From NCBI GenBank assembly GCA_030737835.1, contig CM060849.1:24684855-24748854 (forward strand): a stretch of DNA of 64,000 nt, written 5' to 3'. The DNA is from Acorus gramineus (Eukaryota; Streptophyta; Magnoliopsida; Acorales; Acoraceae). The notes beneath the pieces are model-generated. The model was not told where the DNA came from, ran no database searches, and was given only the letters and a program-made list of their open reading frames with translations. The translations under genes and the position numbers were made by a program. This document shows, one piece after another, positions 1 through 13,000 of this stretch (position 1 is its first letter; the number at the start of each line of letters is the position of its first letter).

Positions 1-1908
1 GCCTTTTATGGTTAGATATTGGTACCTGCAAAAGAATTATGAAAAAAACAAAAAACAGTGACAGACTTATAGTTCGACAAATTTGCAGAAATTGATTCGC
101 TGCCAACATGTAATTGAATACAATGTTTTGTAATGTTTGTGATTGATAAATAGGGATTCAAAAGACCAGAGTACTATTGACTCTTGGAAATAGGTCATCT
201 TTTTGCTAGATGGTAAGATATATGAGAACATAAAGGAATATTAAAGATGCATTTGGAATTGCCACGAGAACTCTGCGTTTGGGGGAAGTAGAGAAGCATT
301 GTTTCTGCGGTTTTTTAAACGCATATATTTTTTTGTGTTAGAACGTTGCTTTTCGTTTGGAAACGCATATGTTTTTTTTTTGAATTTGCGGTGGCGTTAC
401 GCGAAGTTTTTCACTGCAAAATCTATCATACCGAGGATCCAAATGTAACGTAAATTTACAACTTCTGTTATAAGCATGAGCAAATGTGTGAAGCATGTTG
501 AGAAAATTAGATTTGGAAACAAAATATAGTATAAAGTTTTAACTCCTCAATTCTATTACTTTAAATGAAATATATATTTATATATATGGCTCTTTAAATA
601 TATATGTGTGTGTGTGTATTTTTCTTTTTTGTTAATTGAAATATATTTTTTAAGGATTTTTTAATTTTAAGTCCCTGTAAATATGTCGGATCGATCCCTC
701 CCTTCTTCATATTTCTTTTTAAGTCCTCAACTACAAACACTTTTTTTATTAGTCCCTAGATAAAATATCTATATGATTTTGTAAGTATTTTGATATTTGA
801 AACTTGTGTATAAAATATTTGATTAAATATCTAAATCAAAACTATATTTGTATTGTTACGTGTTCAATAACAATTTCAATATTATTCAACACTGCATATC
901 CAACCCAATTAGAGATTGCATTATTTTATAATCTTAATTGTCTAATTATGATTATTAGATAAGGCCAAAGGGTGTCAATGGAAAAATATTCAATCTATTT
1001 ATTAAACCTTATAACACACATAGATAGTCATAGGGATTGCAAAAATTATATGAATTTTCAAAAGAATATGGATAGAGACTAACGTAGATTAAATCACCTA
1101 AAATCTATCCAGAAAATCAGAAAGGGGCCCCTAAAAACCCAAAAAAAAAAACCGATTAGAGAAAGAGAGCAGTGCATACTATGCTATGGAGGAGCTTCAA
1201 GTCGAGGTGTTCATGCGAGAGACTGACGTGCATCAGGTGGTCGGCGGTGATGATGAACACAGACCTCATAGGCAAGAACCATGGAGCAATTCATAATTGT
1301 TTCTACTTTTTTTTTTTTTTTTTTGAAGTTTGGTTTTTTGTGTTAAAATTGGGTTTCTTAATGTTTGACCATTTCATTTGAAATGGTTTTTGATAATTAA
1401 TATAATTCTTGTTGTTTTGTTGGAAATTTCATATACTTGTGAAGTAAAAAGTTAGACTAAAAAAGGTCAGTGTATTAAAGCTTTTTTATTTTATGTTGTA
1501 TAATTTTTTTGTGATTAGGCTTTTGTTAATATTTCATTTTCATCCAGATCACGCAATTCGAAATTATTATTTGATATAGGTTTCTAAATTGCCATTGATT
1601 AAGAGAACATTGGATCTCCATTGCCATCCTTTGGAGCGAATGAACCACTAGAACAATTGAAGGGGCTTGCATCAATTGGTTTTGATATCTTCCTCTCATC
1701 TTATTAATTATATATTTAAATGGAAGACAATTTGATTCAAATTTTTATTTGTTTTTACCATTATATTTTATGAAATTTTAGTGCACGTTGTCTGTGATTA
1801 TATGAGTTATTAGTTATTCTTAAGATCCATATATCTTGAATGAATATAGAATGATATCTTCTCTTTTGATTTTTTTCATCTTAAGTTTTTAATTTTGTTA
1901 ATCCAACT
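1..1908. other. AT-rich intergenic region, no recognised gene
   Basis: Long A/T runs and no ORF with family resemblance. The only coding-like stretch is a 37-codon ATG frame at 1186-1296, starting MEELQVEVFMRETDVHQVVG, in a locally GC-richer patch. I do not recognise it and see no continuing exon, so it may be a gene remnant or chance. The stretch 1850-1908 is repeated around 5638-5695. Confidence 0.5.
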
Positions 1909-2550
1909 TGTGGGAGGTGAAAATGTGCTCCTTCTCGAATGGGCCGGACTCGAAAACGATCCGGGCTTGGTTTGAGTAGATCCGCGAAGAGACGATGATG
2001 AGAGTCTGCTGTGGATCGATTGACAAGATTTGTGATGTGACTCAGGCTGCCGCGTACCCTTGTTAAGGGATCAAGCCACACGTAGTTTCTCTTTTGTTTG
2101 GGATCTCACACAGGATGTGGTGCTATCCCAAGAACCTCCGATGATGAAGCCCAATCTCCATTAAAATTGAATTTTAAGCTTCAGTATATGGTCCCTTTTT
2201 GGGGCAAAAGAAGAAGAAGAAGTCCCCATGGTAAAAGGGGTACCCTCCTATTTATAGTGGGAGAGAGTGTGCCTGTTGCTATGGAGGTGTGAGCATATCA
2301 TGGGATGGAATCTTCCACGTGGATCTTGGGATCAATACCTCGTAAACAATTTCTGACAATTGGTTACAGCCACTGTGTCAGAGAATATTCCCTGGGCTTT
2401 CTGCCCCTATTCACCCAGGTCTGATCGAGAGTCCGACCAGACCATTTATTAGCCTGACCTGAGATGATGTCGTATTTATGGCAGAATGTGATGGGCCGGG
2501 GCGGTATGGCCTTCTAAATGGATCTTAGGGTGGAACAAATTTAGTCTTAA
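1909..2550 (+). repeat. Left terminal direct repeat of the LTR-type element
   Basis: Matches 4869-5549 over most of its length, with many substitutions and small indels. Shared landmarks are the block ending AAGGGATCAAGCCACA and the block beginning GTCCCCATGGTAAAAGGGGT. The end is uncertain within about 10 bp because similarity fades around GATCTTAGGGTGG. Confidence 0.6.
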
Positions 2551-2760
2551 AAAATGCACCCTCTTCTGGTCTTTTGGGGACCGGGAGAGCAGAAGAACAG
2601 ACCTAAGGGAAGTCCTCTTAATGATTAGACCAAAATCTTCAGACTCTTGGTCTTTTGGGGACCGGGGCAGCAAAAGATCAGACCTTGGGTCCTTGCATGC
2701 TAAATCCTCATCTGACTTTCGTCAAGACGATGCTTTTCTGTTTCTTCCTTATTTCAACCT

Positions 2761-4436
2761 AGAAGACCTGGTGGTCTGCAAGGAGGACCTAAATAGATGA
2801 GCTACAGAGAAGACCAGAATAGATGACCTCCAGGGAAGACATGAAGACCTGATCTGTAGGAAAGACCAGAATAGGTGATATGCAGGTTAGACCAGAATAG
2901 GTGACCTACAGGGAAGACCTAAAGACCTCATCTGCAGGGAAAACTAGAATAGTTGACCTGCAGGGAAGACCAGAATAGGTGACCTTCAGGGAAGACCTGA
3001 AGACCTGGTCGGAAGAGAAGACAAGAATAGGTGACCTATAGGGAAGACCTGAAGACCTGGTCCGCAGGGAAGACCAAAATAGGTGATCTGCAGGGAAAAC
3101 CTGAATACCTGGTTTGCATGGAAGACCAGAATAGGTGTCCTGCAGGGAAGACCAGAATAGGTGACCTGCAGGGTAGACTTGGTCCACAAGGAAGACAAGA
3201 ATAGGTGACCTGCAGGGAAGACCTGAAGACCTGGTCTATAGGTAAGACCAGAATAGGTGTCCTGCAGAGAAGACCAAAATAGGTGACCTGTAGGGTAGAC
3301 TTGGTCCACAAGGAAGACAAGAATAGGCGACCTGCAGGGAAGACCTGAAGACCTAGTCTGTAGGGAAGATCAGAATAGGTGACCTGTAGGGAAGACCTGA
3401 AGACCTGGTCGACAGGGAAGACTAGAATAGGTGACCTGTAGGGAAGACTTGAAGACTTGGTCTGCAGAGAAGACCAGAATATGTGATCTGCAGGGAAAAC
3501 CTCGAAGACCTGGTTGGCAGGGAAGACCAGAATAGGTGACTTGCAGGGAAGACTTGAAGACCTGGTATACAGGGAAGACCAGAATAGGTGTCCTGTAGAA
3601 AAGACCAGAATAGGTGACCTGCAGGAAGACCAGAATAGGTGACCTGCAGGGAAGACCAGAATAGGTGACCTGCAGGGAAGACCTGAAGACCTGGTTGGCG
3701 GGGAAGACCTGAAGACCTGGTTGGCGGGGAAGACCAGAATAAGTGACATGCAGGTAAGACTTGAAGACTTGATTTGCAGGGAGACCAGGTGACCTGCAAG
3801 GAAGACCTGAAGACTTGGTCAGCAAGGAAGACCAGGAGAGGAACTCCACATGGAAGACCAGAAGAGGAGATCAGTAGGGAAGACCAGACGAGAAGATCCG
3901 CAGGGAAGACCAGAAGAGGAGATCCGCAGGGAAGACCAGAAGAGGAGATCCGCAGGAAAGACCACACGAGGTGATCCACACGGAAGACCAGAAATAGGAG
4001 ATCCACAGGGAAGACCAGACCTAACGAGGAGATCTGTGGGGAAGACCTGAAGAGGAGATCCACAGGGAAGACGAGACGAGGAGATCTGCAGGGAAGACCA
4101 GAAGAGAAGATCCGCAGGGAAGACTAGACAAGGAGATCCGCAGGGAAGACCTGAAGAGGAGATCCGTAGGGAAGACTTGACGAGGAGATCCATAGGGAAG
4201 ACCTGTGGAGGAGATCCGCTGGGAAGACCTGAAGAGGAGATCCACAGGGAAGACCAGATGAGGAGATCTGCAAGAAAGACCAGAAGAGGAGATCCATTGG
4301 GAAGACCACACGAGGAGATTCGCAAGGAAGATCAGAAGAGGGGATCCGCAAGGAAGACCAAACGAGGAGCTCCGTAGGGAAGACGTGAAGATGTGGTCTG
4401 TAGGGAAGACCATAATAGGTGACCTGCAGGGAAGAC
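2761..4436 (+). repeat. 26-bp minisatellite, about 60 units, two subfamilies
   Basis: Nearly every unit begins GAAGACC. From about 2770 to 3800 units alternate between an 'AGAATAGGTGACCTGCAGG' type and a 'TGAAGACCTGGTCTGCAGG' type. From about 3840 to 4380 they are mainly the 'AGAAGAGGAGATCCGCAGG' type. Because 26 is not a multiple of three and stops are rare on both strands, long overlapping frames appear on the - strand (for example 3036-3749). These are repeats of short hydrophobic strings and not genes. The array is the interior of the LTR-type element. Confidence 0.9.
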
Positions 4437-4868
4437 CTAAAAAGGGCTTTCTTGGCTCCATGTGACCCTCTTCTCCTCGATGCTTCTTCTTCAAGTACCG
4501 GAAGAGGTGGAGGTTAGTCCGATATGGTGGTCTTCTTCACGATTTGCCCTAGTAGGTTTTTCCAAACAAATACATTTCTTGTTCATCACTTGGATCTGCT
4601 TCGTTAGGCCATTATCCATGGAATCTGGATCCAGAAATGGGTAGATCCATTGGTGGATTCTTCACACCAGAGTTGGAGTAAATCCACTGGTACATTCTTC
4701 ATTGGGATGTCTCATCTGAGACTTTAGAGATAGAGGGGGATCTTGCCCCCATCATCACTTCATCTTTTAAATCCAATCAATCTGTCTCACTCCTCATCTT
4801 CACTATCTCTTCTAGATTTGGTTTAGGAAAACGGCTTTTTATTCTGAATCCCACATACGGTGCTAATT

Positions 4869-5549
4869 TGTGGGAGGTGAAAATGTGCTCATCCTCGAAT
4901 GGGCCAAACTCGAAGACGGTCTAAGCTTGGTTTGGGTAGATCCGTGAAGACGACGATGAGGGTCCATCATGGATCGATTGACAAGATTTACCTGAACTGA
5001 ACCTGATGTAACTTAGGCTGCTTACGTACCCTTGTTAAGGGATCAAGCCACATGTAGTTCCTCTTTTATTTGGGATCTCACACCGAATATGGTGCCGTTC
5101 CAAGAACCTCTGATGATGAAGTCCAATCTCCATTAAAATGGAATTTTAAGCTTAAGTATATGATCCTTTTTTGGGGCACCAATAAAAGAAGAAGTCCCCA
5201 TGGTAAAAGGGGTACCCTCCTATTTATAGTGAGAGGGGTTGTGTCTATTACTATGGAGGTGTGAGCATATTATGGAATGAAATCTTCCACATGGCTTTCG
5301 GATCGGTCAACATGTGGGATCTTGAAATCAGTGTCTCGTAACCAATTTCTGACAATTGGTTACAGACACTGTGTCAGGGAATATTCCCTGAGCTTTTTGC
5401 CCCTATTCACCCAGGTCTAGTCGAGAGTCCGACCAGACCGTTTATTGGTCCGACCTGAGATGGTGTCGTATTTATGACAGAATGTGATGGACCGGGGCGG
5501 TATGGCATTCTAAACGGATCTTAAAGTGTGACAGATTTGATCTTCTACA
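4869..5549 (+). repeat. Right terminal direct repeat of the LTR-type element
   Basis: Direct copy of 1909-2550. It carries a small insertion (CGGATCGGTCAACATG region near 5301) not present in the left copy. Divergence between the two repeats points to an old insertion. Confidence 0.6.
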
Positions 5550-7840
5550 CAATTATTTACATACGTTTCCTTAATTATGTTGCATTTCACTATTTTTTTT
5601 TAATTTCATGTGAGCTGTTTGATGTATTCATTCATAGAATGATCTCTTCTCTTTTGATTTTTTCTTCTTAAGTTTTAATTTTATTAACCCTACATATTTT
5701 TCTTTAATTATATATGTTTCATTTATTTTTTTTTTTAATTTCAGGCGAGGTGTCTATTGCATTCATCATTTCATCAATTTGAAATTGAGGGAAAAACAAT
5801 TGACTTATGTGGAATTATCTTTTGCGCATTTTATTTATAATATTTTTATTTGAGCTTCATATTAGATGTTTCATTTTTAATGATATTTATATGAATTGTT
5901 TTGTTAGGTTTACTTAACAAAATGTTTATATCCTTATTTTATTATAATTTTTATTATATTATGTAAGGTGATTGATGCTTTCACGGAGACAGACAATACC
6001 TCTCTAATATGAAATCAAGATAAAAGAAAAAAACTTATAATTTTTTTGTTTGTTTTATTTTTAATATTTTTGTTTTAAGGTTGCATACATATAAAAATGC
6101 TTTAACTATTTTCATAATCAGATTTTTTTTATCACATATTTTGTGCATCCAATAGTTCTTTACCTTCAAGATGTATATAAACAAGAGCAAGCCACTCTTT
6201 TTTTTTTCTTCTTATTTTTATTATCTGGTCAATAATTTTGATCATTCTAACAGAGTATAGTGAATGTTCTTATTTTTTCTTATTATTTTTTCATAAATGC
6301 TCGATATTTATAAAAACACGAGTGTGTGTTTTATATCGTGATAAACAAATAAATATATAATCTTTGTATTCTCCTTTTAAGATATAATTTTGGTAGACTA
6401 CTTGGTTTTCACTCCGAATTATCTCCATATAGTCTCAAGCGGGGTATATAGCATTGTATTAGGAATTAGGTCACAATCATCCATGTAATTTTCTAAAAAT
6501 GGTAACAAGGTCATTTCAACCTAAAATGGTTTAACCGCATTTTTCTTATTTTTATTTTTAATATATATCTTTATATCTCTTTACTCTTCCCCCCTCCCCA
6601 AACCCTATGAATGGATTTTTGAAGATAATTATTTTATTTATTTATATATATGTTGTGTTTCTTTTATGTATATGCGATGTTAATATGTCTGTTATACCTA
6701 TTGATGAGGATGATGATTTGATTGTAGATTTGGCTTTGTTGGATTCTAAAATGGTTGTGAGTGTATTTGTGAAATTAAATCCTTGAGCAACAATGCAAAA
6801 AAAGAAAAGAGAATGATAAAAGAAGTACAACAATAGTTAAATGTCCAGTGTCATTCTAATTTGTTTGATTTATTCATTGTATTTATATCAAATAAGAGTT
6901 ATATATGTGCATGGTTATTTGTTTTGATTTTTTATATTATATTTGGTTTATGTTTAATGTTGCAGGCCTATGTAACATGAAATTTTAGTAAATGAGAAGA
7001 ATTTAAAATATTCTTCAAATAAAACAAATGATAAATAAATTTATTTATATTTATTTAAACCACTTTTTAAATATTTAATTATTGATATGTATTAGAAATA
7101 GATCCAATTTTATGTTACTAATTTACCCTTTAATAAAAAATTAAATATAAATATGATAAAATCATATTCTTATCTAATTCAAAATTTTAATTTGAACAAT
7201 TAATAGTTAGGATAAAAACCCATCCTCCAAAAAAAATCATATAATGATTCTACTTTTTTCCATTCAATTATTACATCTTTGCATCATTTTTAGAATTTAT
7301 TACATAATGTAAAAAATTAATCCAAATGAGAGTATATGATCAAATAACAAAGCAAAGTTTTGCAAAGCTCTTTGACATCGAAAGCACCCAAAAGATAATG
7401 TCAATGAAAACTTGTGATTAATATTTTATTTAAGATACATATCGTCTTTGTATATATTAAATGTAATTGAAAACATTATTTTTTAGCATTGCATTTACAA
7501 GCATATTTTGTATTTTATTTATGTAGTTAGTATTATTTTTTATTTATATATATATAACTGAGAATGTTATACCACGTAATTCGACACGTGCATGATAACT
7601 AATATTAAATTTATATATTTTTATATTTTTTCTAATCCAGCATGTAATGTATTGGTATAACACTAATCAGAGGAAGATTGAAACTATAAACTGCTTTCAA
7701 ATATTGATTTATGAATTAAAAAAAAACATCATAATAAAAGTCAAAGTCAAAATTATCATTTTAAAAAGCAGCTTTATTCTAAAAGTTATTTTTCAATCTA
7801 TGTTTTCAAATAAACCCTACACAAATGATCGATTATAGAC
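5550..7840. other. AT-rich intergenic region, no recognised gene
   Basis: A block at 5550-5640 and its neighbour at 5640-5770 are diverged tandem copies of roughly 185 bp. The first copy is split by the LTR-type element, since its left part lies at 1850-1908. A 35-codon coding-like stretch at about 6676-6786 (VIPIDEDDDLIVDLALLDSK) is unrecognised. The stretch 7440-7640 resembles the dispersed repeat at 57.5 and 59.6 kb (GAGAATGTTATACCACGT region). I see nothing else. Confidence 0.45.
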
Positions 7841-8530
7841 AATTTATTAGCAACGGGGCAAAAATCTTATATGCTCCATATGGGAAGGAAAATTGAAATG
7901 GGTGATTTTAAGAAGATTCAGGTCCATATCGAGTTATTTTAAAATGGGAAAATATTCACAAAAAAATGTCTTTCTAAGTTTTTTTTTTTTTAGAATAAAA
8001 TGCTACAAAAAATCTTCTCCAGGGAAAAATATCTGATTTTTATTTTTTCTAAGTAATCATAATCAATTGTCAATTATCAAATTCCATTTTAAAATAGATT
8101 TTCAAATTTTAATTTCAGATATTTATTACTAAAATTCAATAAAAAAATATTTTATGAAAAATTAACTAGAGTTATTATTAAAAAAAAAACTATTTTCTGA
8201 AAATAGTATTAAAATATTTATTTGAAAATTTTCCTTTTAATCTCTATCTGTGAAAAGAGAAGGTACTCTCTTTTTAATTTCCCCCTTTTTCTTTTCTTTT
8301 TGTACTCCCTCTTGTTTTCCAACACAGGCACACAGCCAACCCAAAGTCCATCCAGTGGCATTTCAGCAAATAAAAACAAATCCAGTGTCGAAAAACAACA
8401 AAGGCAGGACCCATTATTCGCTTTTGTTGGGGATTATTTATTGTCAGATCAAAAAAAACAAAGAAAAAAAAAAAAGGAGAAGAGAAGAAGCGCAAGCTTT
8501 GTCTGCGAGAGGAGTGGAAGAGAGAAGCGA
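7841..8530 (+). promoter_or_regulatory. Presumed promoter region of SPY
   Basis: This AT-rich stretch lies directly upstream of the SPY leader. It ends in a CT-rich tract (8550-8580, CTCTCTCTCTCTGTTTCTC) typical of plant transcription start regions and 5' leaders. No clear TATA box at a suitable distance can be fixed by eye. Assignment rests on position. Confidence 0.4.
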
Positions 8531-8685
8531 CGCGCGCGAATCCTCCAAAGCTCTCTCTCTCTCTGTTTCTCTCTCTAAAACAAGGGAATCCTCACATTTT
8601 TTATCCCCAAAATACCCCTCTGATTGACAACTTCCCTAGGTTTGCCCGCCATGGTTCATCGCGGTCTGCACTTCTGCTTCTGAGG
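8530..8685 (+). other. SPY 5'-leader exon (non-coding)
   Basis: A CT-rich leader followed by a good donor (GAGG|GTGAGC, GT at 8686-8687). The next exon begins at 10059 after an acceptor TAATGTAG, giving a leader intron of about 1.4 kb. A leader intron fits what is known of plant SPY genes. The 5' end is estimated because the start of transcription cannot be read from sequence. Confidence 0.5.
8651..8683 (+). CDS. Upstream ORF in SPY leader (10 aa)
   Basis: CCCGCCATGG is a strong initiation context, better than that of the SPY start (GTTTGATGGC). The frame encodes MVHRGLHFCF and stops at TGA, two bases before the predicted splice donor, so it lies wholly in the leader exon. If the leader starts upstream of 8651, scanning ribosomes would meet this ATG first. 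A role in lowering SPY translation is inference. Confidence 0.45.
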   Translation: MVHRGLHFCF

Positions 8686-9530
8686 GTGAGCGCTTCGACT
8701 ACCCCAAATCGTTGCTTTGCTCTTTTTTCATGTTGGGTTTTGTTTTTTTGGTCCGATTTGTGGCACTGAAGCTTGGGTTCTGTTCATGGGGGATGGGTTT
8801 TTGAGGAAAATCGTTTTTTGGGTTTTTATTTTGAATTTGCGTGAATGGGTGTTTTGTATTCTGTGCTTTATAGTTGGAGTTTTGGGTAAAGGTGGCATCT
8901 TTTTTTTTTTGTTGTTGTTGTGAAGTTGTATCGGAGTCTGCTCTTCTTTTTCTTTCTGAAGGTGAGCCAAATCCTTGCTTTCATATTTAATTTTTTTTTC
9001 CATGTTGGGTTTTGTTTAATGGTCTGATTTTTTCGCATTGAAGTTTGGATTGCGTTCATGGCGGATGGTTTTCAGGGAAATCATTTTTTTGTGGGGTTTT
9101 TTTTTGAATTTGCTTGAATGGGTGTCTGGTATTGTGTGATTCAGAGTTGGAGTTTCGGGTTAAGGTGGCATTTTGTGTTGGGTTTTGGTGATGTTTTGGT
9201 TGTAAAGTTGTACTTGCTCGCAATGGTTTCTCGACTCTGCTCTTCGCTCTTCTGTTACTGAGGGTGAGCTTCAACCACTCTAAATCCTTTCTCTCCTCCT
9301 TTTTTTTACATGTTGGGTTTTGCTTGTTTGGTCTGGTTTATCACATTGAAGTTTGGATTATTCTTTTCTTTGTGGTGGGTTTTCAGCAAATTCATTTTTT
9401 TTTGTTTGCTGTTAATTTGAATTTGTGTGAGTGGCATGTGTTGAGGTGATTCAGATATGAAGATCTCCATATGTTTGTGTTTTTTGGTGATGTTTTGGTT
9501 GTATGTTTGTTTTTGTTTTAGTTTCAGTCA
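8672..9530 (+). repeat. Three diverged tandem copies of the SPY leader/intron-1 junction
   Basis: Copies begin at about 8672, 8957 and 9252, roughly 290 bp apart. Each has a donor-like GAGGGTGAG or GAAGGTGAG, then a CATGTTGGGTTTTG block, then a TGAAG(C/T)TTGG block and a TTTGAATTTG(C/T)GTGA block. Every copy therefore carries a potential alternative splice donor. The third copy is the most diverged. Confidence 0.75.
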
Positions 9531-10085
9531 TGGATTTTTTTTATGCAGTGGACCTTTGATAGCAATTTTCATGTTTTTATTTATCAAGTGGTAGAGTTTT
9601 TCGTTAAATTCAACAGCTTGGGGAAGGTTGTTGGTTTTGGGAAATAATATGCATTTAGGGTTTTGTTACCAAGCTTCTTCTCGGCTTCTCCTCTGTTGCT
9701 GAGTGTGGGTTTAGGTTCCCTTTAGTGGGTTCATTAAATTGTCCACATTGGGCTTTTGAGTACGTTGAAAATACTTGGCCAGCAAATCAGCAATTACATC
9801 TACTCTTGAAGCACAGGCCTCTAGACATTGGCCCACTTTCTAGCATAATATGCTTTAATTGGAAAGGTCGATAATATTGGTTTTTGGGGTTAATTTTGGA
9901 AGGTTTTCTCCATTTGTTTTCACTTTTACTTACTTTGTTTGCAGATCCCTTGTCTCCTTTTGTTTGAGGGGCAAGATTTATGATATGATTACTCCCATCC
10001 TCTTTTGATTATTGTGTTATTCTTAATTTTCTTTGTTGGTTTGGTTGGCCTAATGTAGACAATTGAGCTGTACACTTTGTGTTTG

Positions 10086-13000
10086 ATGGCTTGGACGGAG
10101 GCGGATCTTGCGAATGGTAGAGAGACGGATGCCCACACTGGGGCAGATAACGAGTGCCTAAAAGGGATTAGGTCTTCTGCGGATCCTGGTGTGCCTCAAA
10201 CGCAGGTCACCCTGCTGCAGAAGAGGTTTGAGGGGAAGGACGGATTGGCATATGCGAATATTCTGCGTTCACGGAATAAGTTTGCCGATGCTCTTGTGCT
10301 TTATCAGGCGGTTCTTGAGAAGGATACCACAAATGTTGACGCTCACATTGGCAAGGGAATCTGCCTTCAGATGCAGAACATGACGAGGCCTGCGTTTGAG
10401 AGCTTCAGTGAGGCCATTCAATTGGACCCACAGAACGCTTGCGCGCTCACCCATTGCGGCATTCTCTACAAGGACCAAGGTCTACTGTTGGAGGCTGCGG
10501 AGGTATTTACACCATCTAGATAATTCTTTCTTGGTTTTTTTTCAAACAAAAAATGTGGGGTACGTTATATATTCTGCACAATTGAATAGAAATTTGTCCA
10601 CTATAAAAGTATAATATGTTTTATAACACATGCCTGATTGATAGAGACCATGATTGATCCCCAAATCTCAGTTTCAAGCTTAACCTTCGTCCTTCTAATA
10701 AAATGACTGATGCATGGCTATGCTATAAAAAAATGATTTGCAAAATAATTCATTTTGGGATGTAGATGCCAATTAATGTCAGTTCATTGTTTAATCACTT
10801 GGTTAATGTTCCATTGAATATCCATGCATAGGAATGTATATTTGAATGTTAATTAAAACTTAAGTTTGGTCTTTTTCAAATTACTAGTACTTTTGCCACA
10901 TCCTAATAATACATGGTTTTTAATAGTTTGACAAATTGGGAAACCTTTAAAGAATTTTCTTTTTTTAGAAAAAGATAGATTGGCTATTAACTTGTTGATA
11001 ATCAAGAAGTACAATAGCCCCGGGGAAAGAGAGGGGATAGGAGGAAAGAAAGGGAACAAGAATAGAAGGATACTACGGTGTAGACAAGGTGTCCACACCA
11101 CAACCCTTAAAGAATTCTACCATCCCTAATTTGTAATTTCTTTGCATTGATCGTTTGAGCTATCAATGGTATTTTTGTTAATATGTGATCATGCAAAGCG
11201 GACCTTGCCTCACTGGATCTCTGGCGATGTGTCACATAACACATTGTCATTTGCAGTGCTCTTTTGCTATTCTGTTCATCCCTGTATTTCTGTTGCCTTT
11301 TATGGGTCTGCATATTTTTAATGAAGATGGAAAAATTCATTAAGAGAAAGTTGCCCCTTGAACAATTGGACACAAGGGATCTTCGATTAATACAAAAAGA
11401 AGAAAAGAAAAGATAGAAGAGCAAAATGACCATCGATCGGTCCACTGGAAGCCCTACAACTGCCCCCAAAATACACGTAAACCTTGCTCTGCTTTCTAAT
11501 TACAACCCATTGTTTTGGAGGGTGAGTTTTCCCCTAGAAGCACTCACCCATGAACAAAGGTTTGCTGTATGGGTCTGCATTTTGTTCTTCCCATTTTCCA
11601 ACTTGATTTCTTGATTGTCTAGTTCTCACAACTTATCAAACTGATTTGTTGCAGTCATACCAAAAGGCTCTCATGGCAGATCCCGCATACAAACCAGCAG
11701 CAGAATGCCTTGCAATTGTACTTACAGATCTTGGAACTAGTTTAAAGCTTGCTGGAAACACACAGGAGGGGATCCAGAAGTATTTCGAGGCTCTAAGAAT
11801 AGACAGTCACTATGCTGTAATCCTTTTGTCTTTGTTGTTTATGACTTGTTAATTTTTATTGTTGTTTTAACTACCTGTGTTATTTGATAGACATGATTCT
11901 CAGTTGTTAAATACCATGCCCTGATATGTTATCAAACTACATTAAATGTTGTGTAAATTGCAAATAGGACAAGAATATTAAACATTATCAAATTGTTATA
12001 TCTTGGAACACTTCCATCATTACATCTTTCTGACACATACATTCGATGTGAGGTTATTCTCTATTCTGACTTTCTATTTTGCTAACCTTTGGAGAGGACA
12101 GCCAGCATATTATAACCTTGGGGTGGTTTATTCTGAGATGATGCAATATGACTTGGCCCTTAATTGCTATGAGAAAGCTGCGCTTCAGAGGCCTATGTAT
12201 GCAGAGGCGTATTGTAATATGGGAGTTATATATAAAAACCGTGGGGACTTGGAAGCAGCCATCTCTTGCTATGAGAGGTGATTTACTGGTTAATTGCACT
12301 TTCCAGTTCTCTGACTGTGGGGTAAATTAGAAAGTGCCCTATGAATCTGAACACTGATTCTGACTTTGCTTATTCTTTAATTTTTTTGATTACATCAGGT
12401 GTTTGACTGTCTCTCCAAACTTTGAAATTGCTAAAAATAACATGGCAATAGCATTGACGGACTTGGGCACAAAGGTGAGTTGTAATTGGTTACTTTTTGA
12501 GGTTAAATTAAACAATACAGTTCCACGTACATATATTATACACATATACACATACATATATGTATATATATATGTATATATATACATATGTATATGTGTA
12601 TATTCAATTGGATTCGCTGAATTTCTCTTGTTTTCTCATGTCTATTTATTTTCAAGTGTTTCTTCATTTTCTTTTATCAAAGAGTGGAATGCCCGTCAAT
12701 TATATTATAAGTGGTAAATATCAATGGTGGAAGACTGTCTCCTTAACAAAATTTTACATTAATATCCGAAGACCCCCTAATCTCCAAAAGCTCCCATCAC
12801 CCATTCCGCAAAAGTGGTTTACAGGCTCCATTCATTATTCTTTCTAACCATGCTAGCTCGTCTGTTCCATATGTTCTTAAGTATTTCCATTTATCTTCCT
12901 AATCTCAGGGTGCAATCCCCTTGACATATACTCAGTTTCCTTATCCTTGCATGTAGTCATTTTTCGTCTCCTTTCCTGATATTGGACTTAGTAATTATCC

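Larger units (their letters stand above)
1909..5549 (+). mobile_element. Non-autonomous LTR-type retroelement with minisatellite interior
   Basis: Two direct repeats of about 640-680 bp, both beginning TGTGGGAGGTGAAAATGTGC and visibly diverged, bracket about 2.3 kb without gag or pol. The right repeat ends TACA. The bases outside are CAACT on the left (1904-1908) and CAATT on the right (5550-5554), a possible 5-bp target duplication with one mismatch. TG...CA ends, direct terminal repeats and a non-coding interior fit a LARD/TRIM-like derivative of an LTR retrotransposon. No convincing primer-binding site follows the left repeat, so the class is inferred. The interior is mostly a 26-bp tandem array. 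Orientation is assumed from the + strand reading. Confidence 0.6.

Noticed and set aside
3036-4494. Long overlapping - strand frames of repetitive Leu/Ser/Pro-rich peptide
   Set aside because: They are translations of the 26-bp minisatellite in several frames, with no family resemblance and no gene structure.
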